A DNA stretch of 64,000 nt from Carettochelys insculpta (GCF_033958435.1 NC_134137.1:238188501-238252500); one strand, 5' to 3'. Positions 30,921-44,247 are shown, counted from the first letter of the stretch. A program made the numbers and translations. Notes: generated by a model from the sequence alone, not told the origin.

Positions 30921-33148
30921 TTGAAATATTCCCCAGTGGTTACCCAGTTTGTGTACTCACTCTTTCTTATGATGCTAAATAGCACAGGTTCATCAACTGC
31001 TGTTTTAACACCATTTTCCTTATACTTTTGAATTTCACCCAAAAACAGCCTGAAAAATTTCAACAATTTGGTTTTGAAAAATGCTCAGAGCCCTGCAAAT
31101 CCACAGTTATCTGCATCTGTGTTTGTATGTGCATGTGCAAAACTGAGCCGCAGATGCGGAGACAAATTTTGTATCTAGAACTTGGCAAATTTTCTGATAT
31201 TGGCTTTATATTTGTTAAGTGTTCACATCTACAGATACCTGCAGTTCATTTTTGCAGATGTGGCCACAAATTTTGTAGCTGTACAGGTTTCTAAAAATTT
31301 AGTCTCTGTTTCTGATGATCTCTAATGAGCAATCCTTTCACTGTAACCCTGCCTTGTCATCGCCATCTGTGCAACCGTGTGTTGCCATATATGAAGTGTT
31401 GTCTGTTGTATTGTGTGTGTAACAGGCCCGCTGATCGTGGGGCTGGGGAAAGGAGTAGGTGCCCTGGGGCCCACTGATTCGGTGGTGTCCAGTGGCAGCT
31501 GTAGCCTTAGGTACTTTAAATCACTGCTGGAGCCCCAGGCAGCAAGCAGCAAGCTGTTCTAAGAGCTGGTGGTGGAGGGGGGAAGTGCCATGTGCTCTGT
31601 GTGGCACTGAGGGCTGGTTGCCTCCAGCCTCACCACTTTTGCCTGAGGCCCTGCCTCTTCTAGGAGTGTGGAGCTGCATCCCCTGCACCTTGCTGAGGGG
31701 CCCAGCAATTTTGTCAGTCCCCTCCTGTCACTGGATAAGGCCTCTCCTGCTCCACACCATGTTTGAGTGGTTTAACTCACAATTTCGTCCATCTCAGGCT
31801 GCCTAAGAGCTGCAGATGAAATGATGTGGACCACTCCAGCTGATGTTCTTTGAAATCCATTGCAGCCTCTAGGAACGGGAAGGGGATAACATCTCCCAGC
31901 AGGGCAGCCATCACTACAGCAGCCTCACTGGGATGAAGCCTAAATCCTATTTTAGGACTTGAACCTATAGTTTTGTCTTCCAGCCACGTGATAAAAATTT
32001 TACTGAGTGGCCTATGCTGTGATGGAATTACTTGTGTTATGAAACAGGCTCTACTTTTTGGATACTGTATGTGACATAACTGGGAGGAGACCTTTGATCA
32101 TTTCTCTAGCAGGTATTTTTGCACATTTTTACTATATCCTAATGATGAATTATTTGTAGGGAGAATAATAGTTTTCCTAAGGAAATGATGAACATCTCAA
32201 TGCCTGAGTCTCTTTAGACAAAACAGAACAGGCCTCTGTAGAATACACTATACGGAGCTTTCTTTGTGGCTAAAGAAACAAGTAAGACAAACCAAGTTTT
32301 TCCCATTCTTAGATTGCATAGGCCTGATTCTTCTCTGACCCTTGCCAATCAGAAGTCACTCACTAAAGTCAATGGATTTGTGCCACTATAAATTTTCCTT
32401 TAACTTTTTCCCTTTTTTCTTTATTGTCCTTTTTTAAAATTGATTGTTGTTTAATAAACTATATTTGCTTTGAACTGTATGCAATGATCAGTGGGACAGG
32501 AAAATGTCCAGTGCAAAGAGAGCACCCCAGAGTGGGGACACTCTACTCTTGCCTTAGGTGACCATAATAAGTTAGGGGTTGAGCTCCCAGAAATCCGAGG
32601 CCCAGCCTTGTTGGGGTGATGAGGACTGTTCCACAGAGGGAAGTGGAAGGGTAAGCCTCAAAGTCATGGAGGCCTCTGGGTAAAAGGAGTGGGATTCAGA
32701 TCCTTTCACTGGCCCATTTCACGAGGGTTGTGTAGAAGCCTGGAAAGGTCCCCTCCTTCTTATATGCAGATTTACTTTATCACATCATAATATGAGGTCA
32801 CCCTGGTGTGTGACATCATAGATTGTGGTCCATGGATGTTTAAGGAGAAATCTACGATCCACTTTTGTCCTGCCATTATCAATCTGTGCAACATTAAAAT
32901 GACACATACACCTGGAGTGAGCCTTTCACCAGAATCTAGGCAATTTACAATCTGATAAATGCCCTAGATCCTGCATACAACCAATGAGCTTTGGTTGTTT
33001 TACACAACCCTCACCTTCCTTCAAGTTTTGTGAATTTTTTCTACAGTTCCAGCTGTTTTGGTGAGCACAGTCTTAGCAGAAAATTTATCTGTATTTCTCT
33101 CCTTTGGGTGGCATTCTCTACATAGAAAGGTGTCCCCCCCTCTGGTAT
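30921..33148. other. Unassigned stretch
   Basis: No gene is supported. 31420-31700 is GC-rich with repeat-like text (CCCGCTGATCGTGGGGCTGG) that I cannot name. 32320-32410 resembles the old amniote repeat CTGATTCT...AAGTCAATGG. Confidence 0.5.
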
Positions 33149-33156
33149 GTTGAAAG

Positions 33157-33476
33157 TAGGGATGTTAACGTTTAACTGGTTAACTAGTAAGCTGCAACCT
33201 AAATAGGTGAAGCTTATTGGTTGTAGGGAACGAGTGGAGACTGCAGCAGCATCCTGCGCACTGTGTAGCCCACCACTGCTGGAGGTTGCTGCACCACAGT
33301 TGGAGAAGCCCTGGTCCACAGTGGCCCTGGGCATGCAGTGGGTGGGGGATTTTTCAGCCTGGCCACAGCAGCCCTGCCCATGGCATGGGCACTGTCCCCC
33401 CCCTGCGTTTAATAGATTAACCAGCTAAACTTAACGTTTAACTGGTTAATTAGTTAAACAGGATTTTGCAACCCTA
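33157..33476. mobile_element. hAT-type MITE
   Basis: Ends TAGGGATGTTAACGTTTAAC and the inverse ...CAAAACC-like TTTTGCAACCCTA. The subterminal GTTTAACTGGTTAACTAG recurs inverted near 33432-33460. The flanking 8-mers GTTGAAAG (33149-33156) and GCTGAAAC (33477-33484) agree at 6 of 8 positions, as expected for an old 8-bp hAT duplication. The interior is GC-rich and non-coding. Confidence 0.8.
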
Positions 33477-33484
33477 GCTGAAAC

Positions 33485-34781
33485 AAAGAACATGGAAGGT
33501 TCTCTGTTGTTAAAACCAGTAAAACAATATACAGTACTTCCCAATCTAATTCTATGATACTGAAAAAAGCTAGAGATCAAAACATTGCAACTTCAGAGGG
33601 GAAGTCCTGTTTCCCTTTCTTCTGTTCAAACCATGAGATCACATTTTCCACAAAGGGGAATTAAGATTTTGGAAAATGCAATTAAAGGCCAGAACTTTAA
33701 TGTTCTAAGGCCTATCTGAGGTTGTCAAAGGAAACAACCCCAGTGGCATTTGGCAAGAAGGTTTGTGGATCTGTTGTACTGAAGTGAAATTTTCCACCCC
33801 GTCGTAGCAGGCATTTCTTGTGTTTGTTGTAATTAAGGGTGCAGAACAGTCTATTAGAACTCACTTTTCTCAGATGGTAAAAATTTTCCAAAATGTTCAC
33901 AATTTGGGCTGATATTTTGCAGTCTGAATCTCTGACTGAAGGTGATTTTCTTTGGAAACTCTGAACACAAATTGTTCTTGTCCTAGAGGACAGTGACAAA
34001 TATGTATTTTGCTGAGAAAAAATTGTTCCTTTTTTAGCAAAGTAAAAAAGATTAAACTGATGAACCTTTAAGATACTAGCTTTGACATATTAGAAATTCC
34101 TTTTGATAGCTCATGTTTGCTTAGGTACAAAAATTCTGACTGTAGAGTAACATTATGCAAAACTGAGGATGTGCAGAAGAACAAAATATATCAGACCTGA
34201 TTCTGTTCTCACAACAATGTAAATCTGAAGTAACAACAATGGATTCAATGGAGTTTTGATAGTATTGAAGTGTTTCATTTTGATTACTCCACATGAATTC
34301 AATATACTTTCACATAACATTAATTTAGTCATTTTATTACATTACATTTTGTTATATTTATATTACACTTTCTTGTCATTATTTAAGCAAAAAAATTGAC
34401 ATTATTGAACGTCATTAATGGCTTGATCAATTTAAGAAAAATTCTATATGACATTTCAAAAATTTGGCTTTTTCTCATTTGGAACACAGACAAAGTTTGT
34501 GCAGAATTTCCTGCAGAACAGAAACGTTTATTTCTGATGAGTTCTACACTGTAGAACAGATTGTCCAAATGCAACATTCTGAATAAGTTCTGCGACTAGT
34601 TCTTGATATGGGCAGTTATGGGCATTTTGCTGTAGATGCAAGGTATTTTATTGAAAATATGAGGACGTGTGGTTATGTTTCTGCTCCCTAAAAGGATGAG
34701 CATAGTTCTTATATTCAGCAAACAGCAAATGTACATCCAAAATATACTTTACACAGTTCTGCAAAATTTGCAGTTTCGTTA
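33485..34781. other. Unassigned AT-rich stretch
   Basis: No gene seen. 34190-34270 contains the phrase CTGATTCTGTTCTCACAACA then AATGTAAATC and TTCAATGGAGT, an old amniote repeat type. Confidence 0.5.
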
Positions 34782-35870
34782 CATAAGAACATAAGAACGG
34801 CTATACTGGATCAGACCAAAGGTCCATCTAACTCAGTGTCCTGTCTTTTGACGGTGACCGATGCCAGGTGTCCCAGAGGGAATGAAGAGAACAGGCAATC
34901 CTCAAATATCCATCTCCCCTGTCACCCATTACCAGCTTCTGACAAACAGAGGCTAGGGGAATCATCTCTGCTCATCCTGAATAATAGTCCTTGATGGACC
35001 CATCCTCCAGGAATTTGTCTAGTTCTTTTTGAAACCCTGTTAAAGTCCTGGCCATCATAACATCCTTTGGCAGGGAGTTCCACAGGCTGATTGTTGTTAT
35101 AAGAAGAATTTTTTCCTTTTGTTGGTTTAAAAACCTGCTGCCTCTTAATTTAATTTGGTGACCCCTAGTTCTTGTGGGAATAAGTAAATAACTTTTTCCA
35201 TATTAACTTTCTCCTTACTAATCATAATTTTATAGCTCTCTATCATATTTCCTCTTAGTCATATCTTTTCCAAGCTGAAGAGTGCCACTCTTATTAATCT
35301 CTCCTTATATGGGAGCCTTTCCATATCCCTAATCATTTTTGTTGCCCTTTTCTGAACCTTTTCCAATTCCACATCTGTATGCAGTATTCAAGATATAGGA
35401 GTACCATGGATTTATATAGAGAAAATATGATATTTTCTGCCTTATCATCTACACCTTTCTTAATGATTCCCAACATTCTGTTTGCTTAACTCACTGCTGC
35501 TGCACATTGAGCAGATGTTTTCAGAGAACTGTCCAAAATGACTCCAAGGTCTCTCTCTTGAGGGGTAACAGCCAGTTTAGACCCTGTCACTGTATATATG
35601 TAATGGGATTATGCACGTATATTATGATTACTTTGCATTTATCAATTGGATTTCATCTTCCATTTGTTGCTCAGCCACCCAGTTTTGTGAAATCCTTTTG
35701 AAACCTTGTGCAGCATACTCTAACTTAACTATCTTAGCAATGTTGTATCATCTGCAAATTTTGCCCCCTCACTGATTACCCCTTTCTCCAGATTATGAAT
35801 ATGTTGAATCACATTGGTCCCCGTACAGAACCCTGGAGGACACCCCTACTTTTCTCTCTGCAAAGTCTCC
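34782..35870 (-). pseudogene. CR1 LINE 3' half
   Basis: It starts with the CR1 3' end in reverse (ACATAAGAACATAAGAACGG, CTATACTGGATCAGACCAAA, GGTCCATCTA) and runs through the RT 3' part: ATTTGTCTAGTTCTTTTTGA, GGCAGGGAGTTCCACAGGCT, TGCAAATTTTGCCCCCTCAC. Old, with many differences and no open frame. This is a typical 5'-truncated copy. Confidence 0.92.
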
Positions 35871-37912
35871 CCCCAAATTTCTTTGTTAGGATAGGTAGAG
35901 AGATCAATTACCAAAAGTGTGGAGTTAGAATGGATTTGCTTAAAAATGTGAGTGAAAACTAACTGAAGACTTTTTGCAGTATTCAACCTTAACAGCCAGA
36001 TCCTAAGCTGGGTATAAATCAGTGTAGTTCCATTAACGCTAATGTATCTGGCTAATTTTATACTGTATTATATTATAACCATTTTTTGTCTCTCACGAAG
36101 TGAACCATTGTATGTGGCCTCCAATTCAGAACTTGGTCTAATTCCAGGAATTTCTGAAAACATTCACTACATCTTTTCTGCTGGGAAAAATCCTCTGTCA
36201 ATTTTCTGTTAGCACTGTGATCCAAAAATAAAATGTACTGTACATAACAAGTGTGGTCAGATAGCATTTTCCCATCTGGGAAGATGTAACTTCTTAATTA
36301 GTACATAAATAAAGAGAGACCCAGCCTTGCCCTTGTTTCAAAAGATGACACAGAATTGGGTCCTTTAATAGGGTGAACAAGATGAAAATACTCCATCATA
36401 GACAGATAAAGGGACTGCTCCAAAGCTCACTGAAATCCCTGGAAGACTTTCACTGGTTTCAGGGGCTTTGGACTGGGCCCATAAAGGCCTTAATATGTCT
36501 TGTCCTTCCCCTATAATGCCTCTTTATGTGAGAAATTATCATTCCAAATGGTTATGAGTTTTTATATTGAACGTAAGCATGCCCTATTCTTTACACCCTG
36601 ATGAGGCACCAAATGCACATATACATACCTCAAAAACTTGTAATTAATTAATTCAGATTAGTTTTTCTAGGTCAAAGAATGAGGTATTTTAGTTTGGAAG
36701 TTTCTGAGCAATAGTTTTTCATTCATTCACCTTGTGTGAAATTAAACTGAAAACAAAACCAGCACCGTGTTGCTGCAAATTCAGAAAATGGAAAAGGGAA
36801 CAGGCAACATGCTTGGAAAACAAAATTAAAAATATAGGCTATTGTCTTGCTTTCAGACCAGTTTTCAGTGGTGATGTACACAAAACACTCCCAAGCATCG
36901 TTTGGGGAAGAATCCAAAAGTTCTGCCGACTTCTTTCTTTCCGGGTGGCTGCTCTGCCCCTGCTCTACCCCAAGACCCACATTCCTCTCCAGCCCTTTCC
37001 CAAGTCCCACCCTCACTCTGCCTCTTCCCACCTCATTTCGCCCCCCTGTCCCCCAGTGCCTCCTGCCCTCTACTGAACAGCTGATTGGTGGGTGGTAAGC
37101 AACAGCTATTTTCTTCCATAAGGTTTTCTGCTCTGGAGCACCCATGGAGTCGGTGTCTATAGTTCTGATGATTTTTCAACCTACAGTATAGGTGAATGAA
37201 TGGGGGCAATATGTCAGTAAAAATACGCTGCACCTGGACTATGGCTCTATCTACACTACAGTTGTGGTGTGTGATGGCAGGGGGGTGACCCCCTTTTACA
37301 AATAAAAAAATGGGACAAAGGTGGGACACTGTGTGGCCTTGCCTTTGGCTCCTCATGGTAACAGCTGCCTAGAGAGCCTGGGCTGCTATGGGTAGCCCCA
37401 GATTCTCCCCCTGCCCTGGGCAGGGGTTTGTGATGCCCCAAAAGAGGCCCCAGTCTGTGTTCCCACACTCTGAGGCTGTCCCAGAGTCATTCAGTCTTTC
37501 AAAGGAGTCATTTCCCCAAGACCAGGACCTGATATGTACATTTTGGAACTGTCCCACCCAATGAGGGATGCAGGGTCACCTTAGCTAGCAGTTGTAGTAG
37601 AAATGCCTGAGCTAGCTTTAACCTAAGAAGCGTGGGCACTGGAACAGTGATGGACTTGCACATTTCAGCAGAGGTTGTACTAGCCTACCCAGACCCCTGC
37701 CTAATTACCGGTGGGCCTAGCTGGTGCTGAAGCATGAACTGCCATGGCTTCACTAAATGAAGGGTAGCCCAGGTATGTCTCTTTGAGCAGCCATCATACC
37801 CTATGGCTACAATACAGACATACCCCATTCACCTCCCATTTAACTTTGGTTACTCACCTCACTGCTGTGCCCCTTCAATTTCTTGCCTCTTTGGGGGCAG
37901 GTGTTACCTTTA
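35871..37912. other. Mixed unassigned sequence with C-rich and old repeat pieces
   Basis: 35996-36065 contains the old amniote repeat phrase CCAGATCCTAAGCTGGGTAT. 36935-37150 is a C-rich repeat (CCCCAAGACCCACATTCCTC) ending in GGAGCACCCATGGAGTCGGT. 37579-37790 has paired CTAGCTA/TAGCTAG-type words and may be a MITE remnant. No gene is supported. Confidence 0.45.
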
Positions 37913-37915
37913 ACT

Positions 37916-38626
37916 AGCTACGTCGACACGTGAAGCCTACATCGAAGTAGCTTATTTCGATGTAGCGACATCGAAATAGGCTATTTCGATGAATAACATC
38001 TACACGTCCTCCAGGGCTGGCAACATCAACGTTCAACATCGACGTTGCACAGCACCACATCGAAATAGGCGCTGCGAGGGAATGTCTACACGCCAAAGTA
38101 GCACACATCGAAATAAGGGTGCCAGGAACAGCTGCAGACAGGGTCACAGGGCGGACTTAACAGCAAGCCGCTCCCTTAAAGGGCCCCTCCCAGACACACT
38201 TGCACTAAACAACACAAGATCCACAGAGCCGACAACTGGTTGCAGACCCTGTGCATGCAGCATGGATCCCCAGCTGCAGCAGCAGCAGCCAGAAGCCCTG
38301 GGCTAAGGGCTGCTGCACACGGTGACCATAGAGCCCTGCAGTGGCTGGAGAGAGAGCGTCTCTCAACCCCTCAGCTGATGGCCACCATGGCGGACCCAGC
38401 TATTTTGATGTTGCGGGACGCGGATTGTCTACACGTGCCCTACTTCGACGTTCAACTTCGAAGTAGGGTGCTATTCCCATCCCCTCATGGGGTTAGCGGC
38501 TTGGATGTCTCGCCGCCTAACGTTGATGTTAACATCAAAATAGCACCCAACACGTGTAGCCGTGACGGGCGCTATTTTGAAGTTAGTGCCGCTACTTCGA
38601 AGTAGTGTGCATGTGTAGACACGGCT
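37916..38626 (+). mobile_element. 0.7-kb Harbinger MITE
   Basis: Ends AGCTACGTCGACACGTG and CATGTGTAGACACGGCT. Target duplication ACT at 37913-37915 and 38627-38629. It matches 27585-28278 over its whole length, apart from small changes and an additional CGAAATAGGCTATTTCGATG block near the left end. It carries the same 5' segment and start codon as the transposase-bearing copy at 61223. Confidence 0.92.
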
Positions 38627-38629
38627 ACT

Positions 38630-39635
38630 GTGTGTTAACATAGCACTCAAAAGTTATAGCAGATGTATAAATGTAGCTGCTTTGTGGGGAAGGGGACAAG
38701 CATGATGAATGCCATGGCTGTATTTTCTTGTGCCCAGACTCTTTAAGGTTTGGAGTTTTGCTAAAAGAGTGAACAGAACACTGTTGTGGTGAGTAGGGTG
38801 TGGTCACAGCAGATTGTGGTGCTCCTGGCAGGTACTCAAGCTAGGGGGACTTTGGCCAGCTGACGCTTTGTTGGCTTCTGGAAAACAATTTATTAAAATG
38901 GTTCTGTTTAAAATAGCACCCTTTTCTGGGAGCACAAGGTTGACACACAGCATAGCACACTGGGCTCCATAAGAACAGTTCTAGCCCATTCAGTCTGAAA
39001 AAGTGGGCTAGAATTCTCAGGAGAATGAACTTCCTCCCAAGATTCCTGGTACTTCTGGCTTCCGGTTGGGCCATAAATGCTGTGAGAAATGCCTTTCTAT
39101 CACTGTTTGGGAATTTGGCTGCTTGCCTTTGCTGAAAAGGCAGAGGCTGTGGTTGAAACGAAGAACAATGGGAAAGAACTGCTGCCTCCAGAAAATTCAT
39201 TATTAGTTCTGGGGACTAGTTCAGGTAGGTTCTTTGTCCTGTAGCTTTCTTTGCACGAATTGCTCTGGTTCACAGCACAGCCCCCATTGCCAGCTATTTG
39301 GGATATAATTTCAAACTTCGGTGCCAAACATGAGGAACTAAAGTCAATTGGGAAGCACCTAAACAGGAGCTGCCTGATTTTCAAAGCTGCAGAGCACCTA
39401 CATCATCCGGTGAAGAACATGAAAGCTTTAAGGGAGAGAAGACTGTATAATCTGAGTGGGGACCCCAGGGCTGGGGTAACAACTCTGCAATGGAGTGTCA
39501 TCTTCGAAGCTGGTTCATATTTTATCAGAGCTGCTCCATCCATATGCTCTTGAGGCCACATGGTATGGCACCAGGAAAGGTACAGGTCCATAGCCAAATC
39601 ATTTCACACCCCAGCCGGCAGAGCCTGCTCACTGA
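38630..39635. other. Unassigned stretch
   Basis: No gene or known repeat recognised over 1 kb. Confidence 0.5.
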
Positions 39636-39639
39636 GAGG

Positions 39640-39830
39640 CAGTGTCATCCAGTGGATGGAGCACTGGCCCAACACAGCACTGTTGATCCCTCAGGCAAGT
39701 CAGTTCAGCTCAGTCTACTTTGTCCGTTGGGGCGGTAAGCTGGTTGGGGCTGTCTTTCCCTGTGCACTTGTGCAGTGCTCCCCACAATGAGACTCTGGTC
39801 TTGACCGGACCCTGCGGTCACTACTGTATG
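39640..39830 (+). repeat. CORE-SINE with L2-like tail
   Basis: GGCAGTGTCATCCAGTGGAT and GGAGCACTGGCC (tRNA-like 5' part), CTCAGGCAAGTCAGTTCAG (core), then GGGGCTGTCTTTCCCTGTGC and AGTGCTCCCCACAATGAGAC, which is the L2-derived tail shared by old amniote SINEs. Confidence 0.65.
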
Positions 39831-40933
39831 AAACGATCACAGTCCCACCCCTGGAAGTGGTAGCAGGCCTGCAGCCTGTCCTTTAAGGGAAACATGATAT
39901 AAACAAAGGCCCTATGTGAAATCTCCAGAAAGGTCTGCACAGAGGATCACCCCAACATCCTATCCCTGGAATGAAACACAAAGTGGCCTCTGCCCATGTG
40001 CCTGGCAGCCAGGCAGGTTGCTCTATTTTTAAGGAAGCAGCAAACACAAAATGCCATTTCCTAGTTACACAGCTGCATGTACCACAGGCCTCTGGGCTCA
40101 TCCCTGGGCCTGCCTCTTTGCAAGTTAAGCTTCCGCCAGCTATCAGAGGAGCATCTCTGTCAACACCCTTGAGTGCCATTTACTCCTCATCTAAGAGGGC
40201 TAGGGAGGGACTGAGTCACATAATTTATCTGCCTGGATAAGAGTGTTACCAAAAGCTCTTTAACTTAAAAACTACAGTGGGAATTAATCACATCAAAGAT
40301 GTAAACAAATTATTAAAATGTAGCAATGTCATCAGACAAGATCCTGTTTGTTTTAGTCTGCTGTGTTCATTCAAAGGAATATTTTTCTGATGATTTCCAA
40401 TCACAGAATTCAGAATCTGAAGTTAGGCCCATCATGTTTTACTGGCGATACTAATGTATCTTCCTAAGTAGTTTTTCGACAATCACACTCGGGTCAGTAA
40501 TTTGCTGAGGGTGCAATCATCTCCTTTGTTAACGGCTGCACCCATGAGAAGGGGTTATTAAGGTACCCCAATGGCTCCCAAGTGTGGACTACTTGTACTG
40601 GGGTTGCACTGGAATTAAAAATAAAGTAGTTGCTGCAGGGACAAAGTTCCCCGTGGCTGGGCAGACAGTGGGCAGATGGCATAGTATACTGAGTCTGTGT
40701 TGGAATTGCCTTCTGTCACTTTAAGAGTGCATAGTAGCAAAACGTTTCCTGGACTGGCTTGTGGGCAAAGTTGCTGTGTCAAGTCATCAGGACATGGGGC
40801 CTAGAACAGGAGTCAGCCCCCTGAGTCAGAAGCCAGATTTGAAAGCCAAGGATCATAACAGGGTTATCTGGAACAAGATGAGGCAAAGCTGGGTCCAAGA
40901 CAGAGGGAAGACTAGGAACAAGCACACATGCAG
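39831..40933. other. Unassigned stretch
   Basis: No gene or known repeat recognised over 1.1 kb. Confidence 0.5.
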
Positions 40934-41166
40934 GGCTGTGTCTACAACTGGCCAAAATTTCAACAGGGCCACACTAATGGCCAAATTGGAGAATAAGAAT
41001 GAGGCCCTGAAATGAATATTCAGCACCTCATTCGCACGCTGCTGGCCACAGCACTTCAAAAGTGCCACGTTTCACTTGCATGTGGCTCATCTACATGGGG
41101 GTCCTTTTTGAAAAGACCCTGCGGACGCTGGATTTCGATGGATTTTCCCCTAGTGTAGACACAGCC
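40934..41166. mobile_element. Short Harbinger-like MITE
   Basis: Ends GGCTGTGTCTACAACTGGCC and CTAGTGTAGACACAGCC. Internal words ATGAATATTCAGCACCTCAT and GGGGGTCCTTTTTGAAAAGA are shared with the MITEs at 10543 and 19910. No convincing target duplication. Confidence 0.78.
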
Positions 41167-41602
41167 ATGATCACAGGAAAATGCTGTGAGCAGGCAGCTA
41201 TGGAACTGCAGCTGGGCTGACTCTTCCTATCAGTTGGGCGGGGTAGCCAATCAGACCGCCTGCTGCAGGCCAGCTGTTCTTACTGGCTTACCCAGAGACT
41301 AGCTCTGCTGCAGATGTTGAGCCCTGATACTCAGGAGTGAAGAAACTGGTTGCACCAGAAAGTGACAAGCTGAGGTGAGTTGTATCTCTCTGCCTTTAAG
41401 GAACAGCTTTTTCATTTGCTTCTCTGTTTTTGGTTACTGTGTGTTATTGCTCTAGACCATAAAAATAAAGATACTGGTATTCTGCCAGCATCTAGCCACT
41501 CTGATTGTATGCTCTGAACATAAGAGGTGGAGGTAGACCCTGACCTCCCTGCCTGCAATACACTTACCCACGCAGCTGAGACAATGTGGCACAGGAGATC
41601 GT

Positions 41603-41792
41603 CACTTAGAACTGGAAGGGACCTGGAGATGTCATCAAGTCCAGTCCCTGGCCCTCACAGCAGGACCTAGCACCATCCCTGACAGATTTTTTTCTTTAAC
41701 TTGCCCTAGACCCTTGAAAGGCCCCCTCAAGGGCTGAGCTCACAAGAGTGGGCTTACAAGGCTAGTGCTCTAAGCACTGAGCCATCCCTCCC
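41603..41792 (-). repeat. Tortoise tRNA-derived SINE (Cry family)
   Basis: Reverse orientation of the SINE at 3599-3772: TTAGAACTGGAAGGGACCTG, GAGATGTCATCAAGTCCAGT, CAGCAGGACCTAGCACCATC, then the tRNA-like part AAGCACTGAGCCATCCCTCC. The two copies are clearly the same family and differ by point changes and by the length of the middle part. Confidence 0.9.
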
Positions 41793-41919
41793 ACATCTCT
41801 GCTTGCAAGCACTTACTCAGACTGATTTTAAGCATAGCCATAGTGCCACTGGTTGCAGAAGTATTTGCAGGCTCAGGGCCTTAAGTGCTGAAAATATGTG
41901 TAGTTGTCCACAAGTAAGA

Positions 41920-42960
41920 TTACCAGGTGTCCAGTTTTCCACCAAAATACCCAATCAAAAAGGGATCCTCGGGGCTCTGACAGTCACCACTGGTGGGGTC
42001 TACTTTGTAGAGTAAGGGTGGTTCCTACTTGCCACGGATCCATGCAGCTATCGGCAGTAGCAGCGTGTCCCCTCTGATGCTCCTATGTGTAGGGGCAGCC
42101 TGGGGACTCTAGGTGCTGCCCTATGTACCAAGTACTGCTTCTGCAGCTTCCGTTGGCTGGGAGCTGTGGCCAGGGGAAGCTGCAGGGGTGGTGCCTGTGG
42201 ATGGGGCACCATGCAGAGCTGCCAGGCTATGCCCCCTTATAGGAGCCAGAAGTGGAGCCTGCCATTACTTCTGGGAGCTGCTTGAAGTAAGCAGGGCCAG
42301 AGCCTACAATCTGATTACCCCCATGCCTGACCCCTCTGCCCCAGTCCTGATCCCCTTTCTTTCCTATGAACCCCCTCAGTCCCTGCCTGGAGCAGCATCC
42401 TGCACCCCAAACCCACACCACAGCCTACATGTCCAGTCAGAGCCTTCATCTCCCACTGTGCCCCACACCCCTGCCCCAGCCCTGATTCCCCTCCCTCCTT
42501 CTGAACTCAAACCCCTCAGCCCCATTCCAGAATCTGTGCTCCCAGGCAGAGTTCTCACACCTCCTTGCACCCCAACCCTGTGCTCCAGGCTGGAGCCCCT
42601 TCCCACACCCTGAACTGCTCATTTCTGACCCCACTCCAGAACCTCCGCCCTGCCCCCTCTCACACACCCCAAACCCATGTTGCAGCCCAGAGCCCCTCCC
42701 TTATTCTGAATCCCTCTGCTCTATCCCCAGCCCAGAACCCCCTCCTGCACCCTTAACTCTTAATTTCTAAGCCTACCCTGGAGCCTGCAACCCCAGATGG
42801 ATCCTGTAGTCCCTCTCTGACCCTGATCCCCTACACTAGGCCAGTGAAAATCAGTGAGTGAGGGTGTGGGGAGCAAGGGGGATGGAGTGAGGAAAAGGTT
42901 AGGCCTCAGAGGAGGGGCATGCCAAGGCAAGGGTGTTGGGTCTTGTGCACGTAGAAAGTT
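41920..42960. repeat. GC-rich repeat with C-rich minisatellite-like core
   Basis: It starts with ACCAGGTGTCCAGTTTTCCA and AAAAGGGATCC, which I recognise as one end of a large turtle repeat. A GC-rich part follows (GGCTGGGAGCTGTGGCCAGG), then 42320-42830 repeats CCCCAAACCCA-, CCCCAGCCCAGA-, CCCTTCCCACACCC-like words irregularly. Open frames here reflect the C-rich composition (proline-rich) and are not genes. Confidence 0.6.
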
Positions 42961-43611
42961 GGCAGTCCTGTTCAGAGGTAAACAAGTGGAGATGAACAGG
43001 TCCGCTACCTGTCTCAAAACTCAGCCCTGCATAGACACTGTTGGGCATTATTATTACTTATGGAGCACTAAATGGGGTAGATAATACACAAATAGCTGTA
43101 ACGACAGGGCCCTTTCTAAGGAGTAGTTACCAATGTATATAAGTTACGTACACACAAAATTTTGTTAAAAGAAAATTAAGACTGCAAAGTCAAGAGCTCA
43201 GAAGGTAGGACATTTAAGAAGAAAAGTTGCTTATATAAGCAAGACTTGACTTCTGAACATATGTATTATGGGACAATCTTTAATTGTATGGTCTCATACT
43301 ATTTTTTTTCCCAGAGGACCCTTGCCTCATGGAGCATGCATGAAAAATAGGAAGTAGGAAGTCATGGGGGAAACCTCTTCTTTCAGCTGTTGAACGTAAC
43401 ACCTTGATTGTATAAATCACATAGTTATGCCTCTAAGCCATCGAAGTTTTGGATGAGAAGAAGGGGGACATTAGAGGCATTAGTTCATCCACTGGAGGGC
43501 CCTCCTAGTCCATGAGTGCAACAGAAAATTATTACAAATAACGCATACATGTATACCAAATTGAGGATGATTTGCACAAGGCAAAGCATGTTCCATCATT
43601 CATAATGACAA

Positions 43612-43718
43612 GTATCAGAGGGGTAGCCATATTAGTCTGTATCCACAAAAATGCCTTGTAGACTAACAGATTGTTGGAGCATAAGCTTTCGTGGGCAAAG
43701 GCGCCACTTCTTCTAGGT
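43612..43718 (-). mobile_element. Penelope-like repeat, single type B unit
   Basis: TATCAGAGGGGTAGCCATAT, TAGTCTGTATCCACAAAAA, TAGACTAACAGATTGTTGGA and GCATAAGCTTTCGTGGGCAA in order. The hammerhead-like core is lost (CUAGAAG on the minus strand). The family's left end (TATCAGAGGGGTAGCC) is best seen here. Confidence 0.8.
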
Positions 43719-44247
43719 CACAGCAAAAGGTACACACACAAAAATCAGGTGAAGGGCCAAATTTCCATCAAAGCCTTAGCCAGGCCTGGTATTTTGTACC
43801 TATAATTTGCAGCTGCACTTTTGTTCACTTGTCAATTGTAGATTTGACATTGATTTCAGTGGTAGTAGAACTGGAACTGTTGATGCTTCTGTGTGTGATT
43901 ATTGTGCCCACACATCAGATATGTGTCTGAGTGATGTATGGCACCGTACTGCATTGAACTACTTGTGAATGGACCCTTGAACCAATGTGTAGTAGCATTA
44001 CTTCAGTGTGGTGCCCATACCGGTGGAATTGTATGCCCAGAGAGGACTCAAAGGGCACAAAGCTGGTGGAGCAGGGGCCAGGGCCCAAGGCAGCACGCCG
44101 ATAGAAGGGCCTGGCTGGTGGATTCTATAGTCAATTGGAGCGCAGGACCCTGAAGGCACCCCTTCCAGAAATCAGTGGCAGCTCTTCAGCTTTAACCTTC
44201 ACAGGTCCCAGTCCACAGCCAGCCCCAAGTGCCTGCTGAAGGGAGGG

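Noticed and set aside
36732..37145. Pair of open frames (114 and 140 codons) on opposite strands
   Set aside because: They overlap a C-rich repeat, show no domain and lack splice or promoter context.
42113..42613. Proline-rich 166-codon open frame
   Set aside because: It is a translation of a C-rich repeat; several overlapping frames on both strands are open for the same compositional reason.
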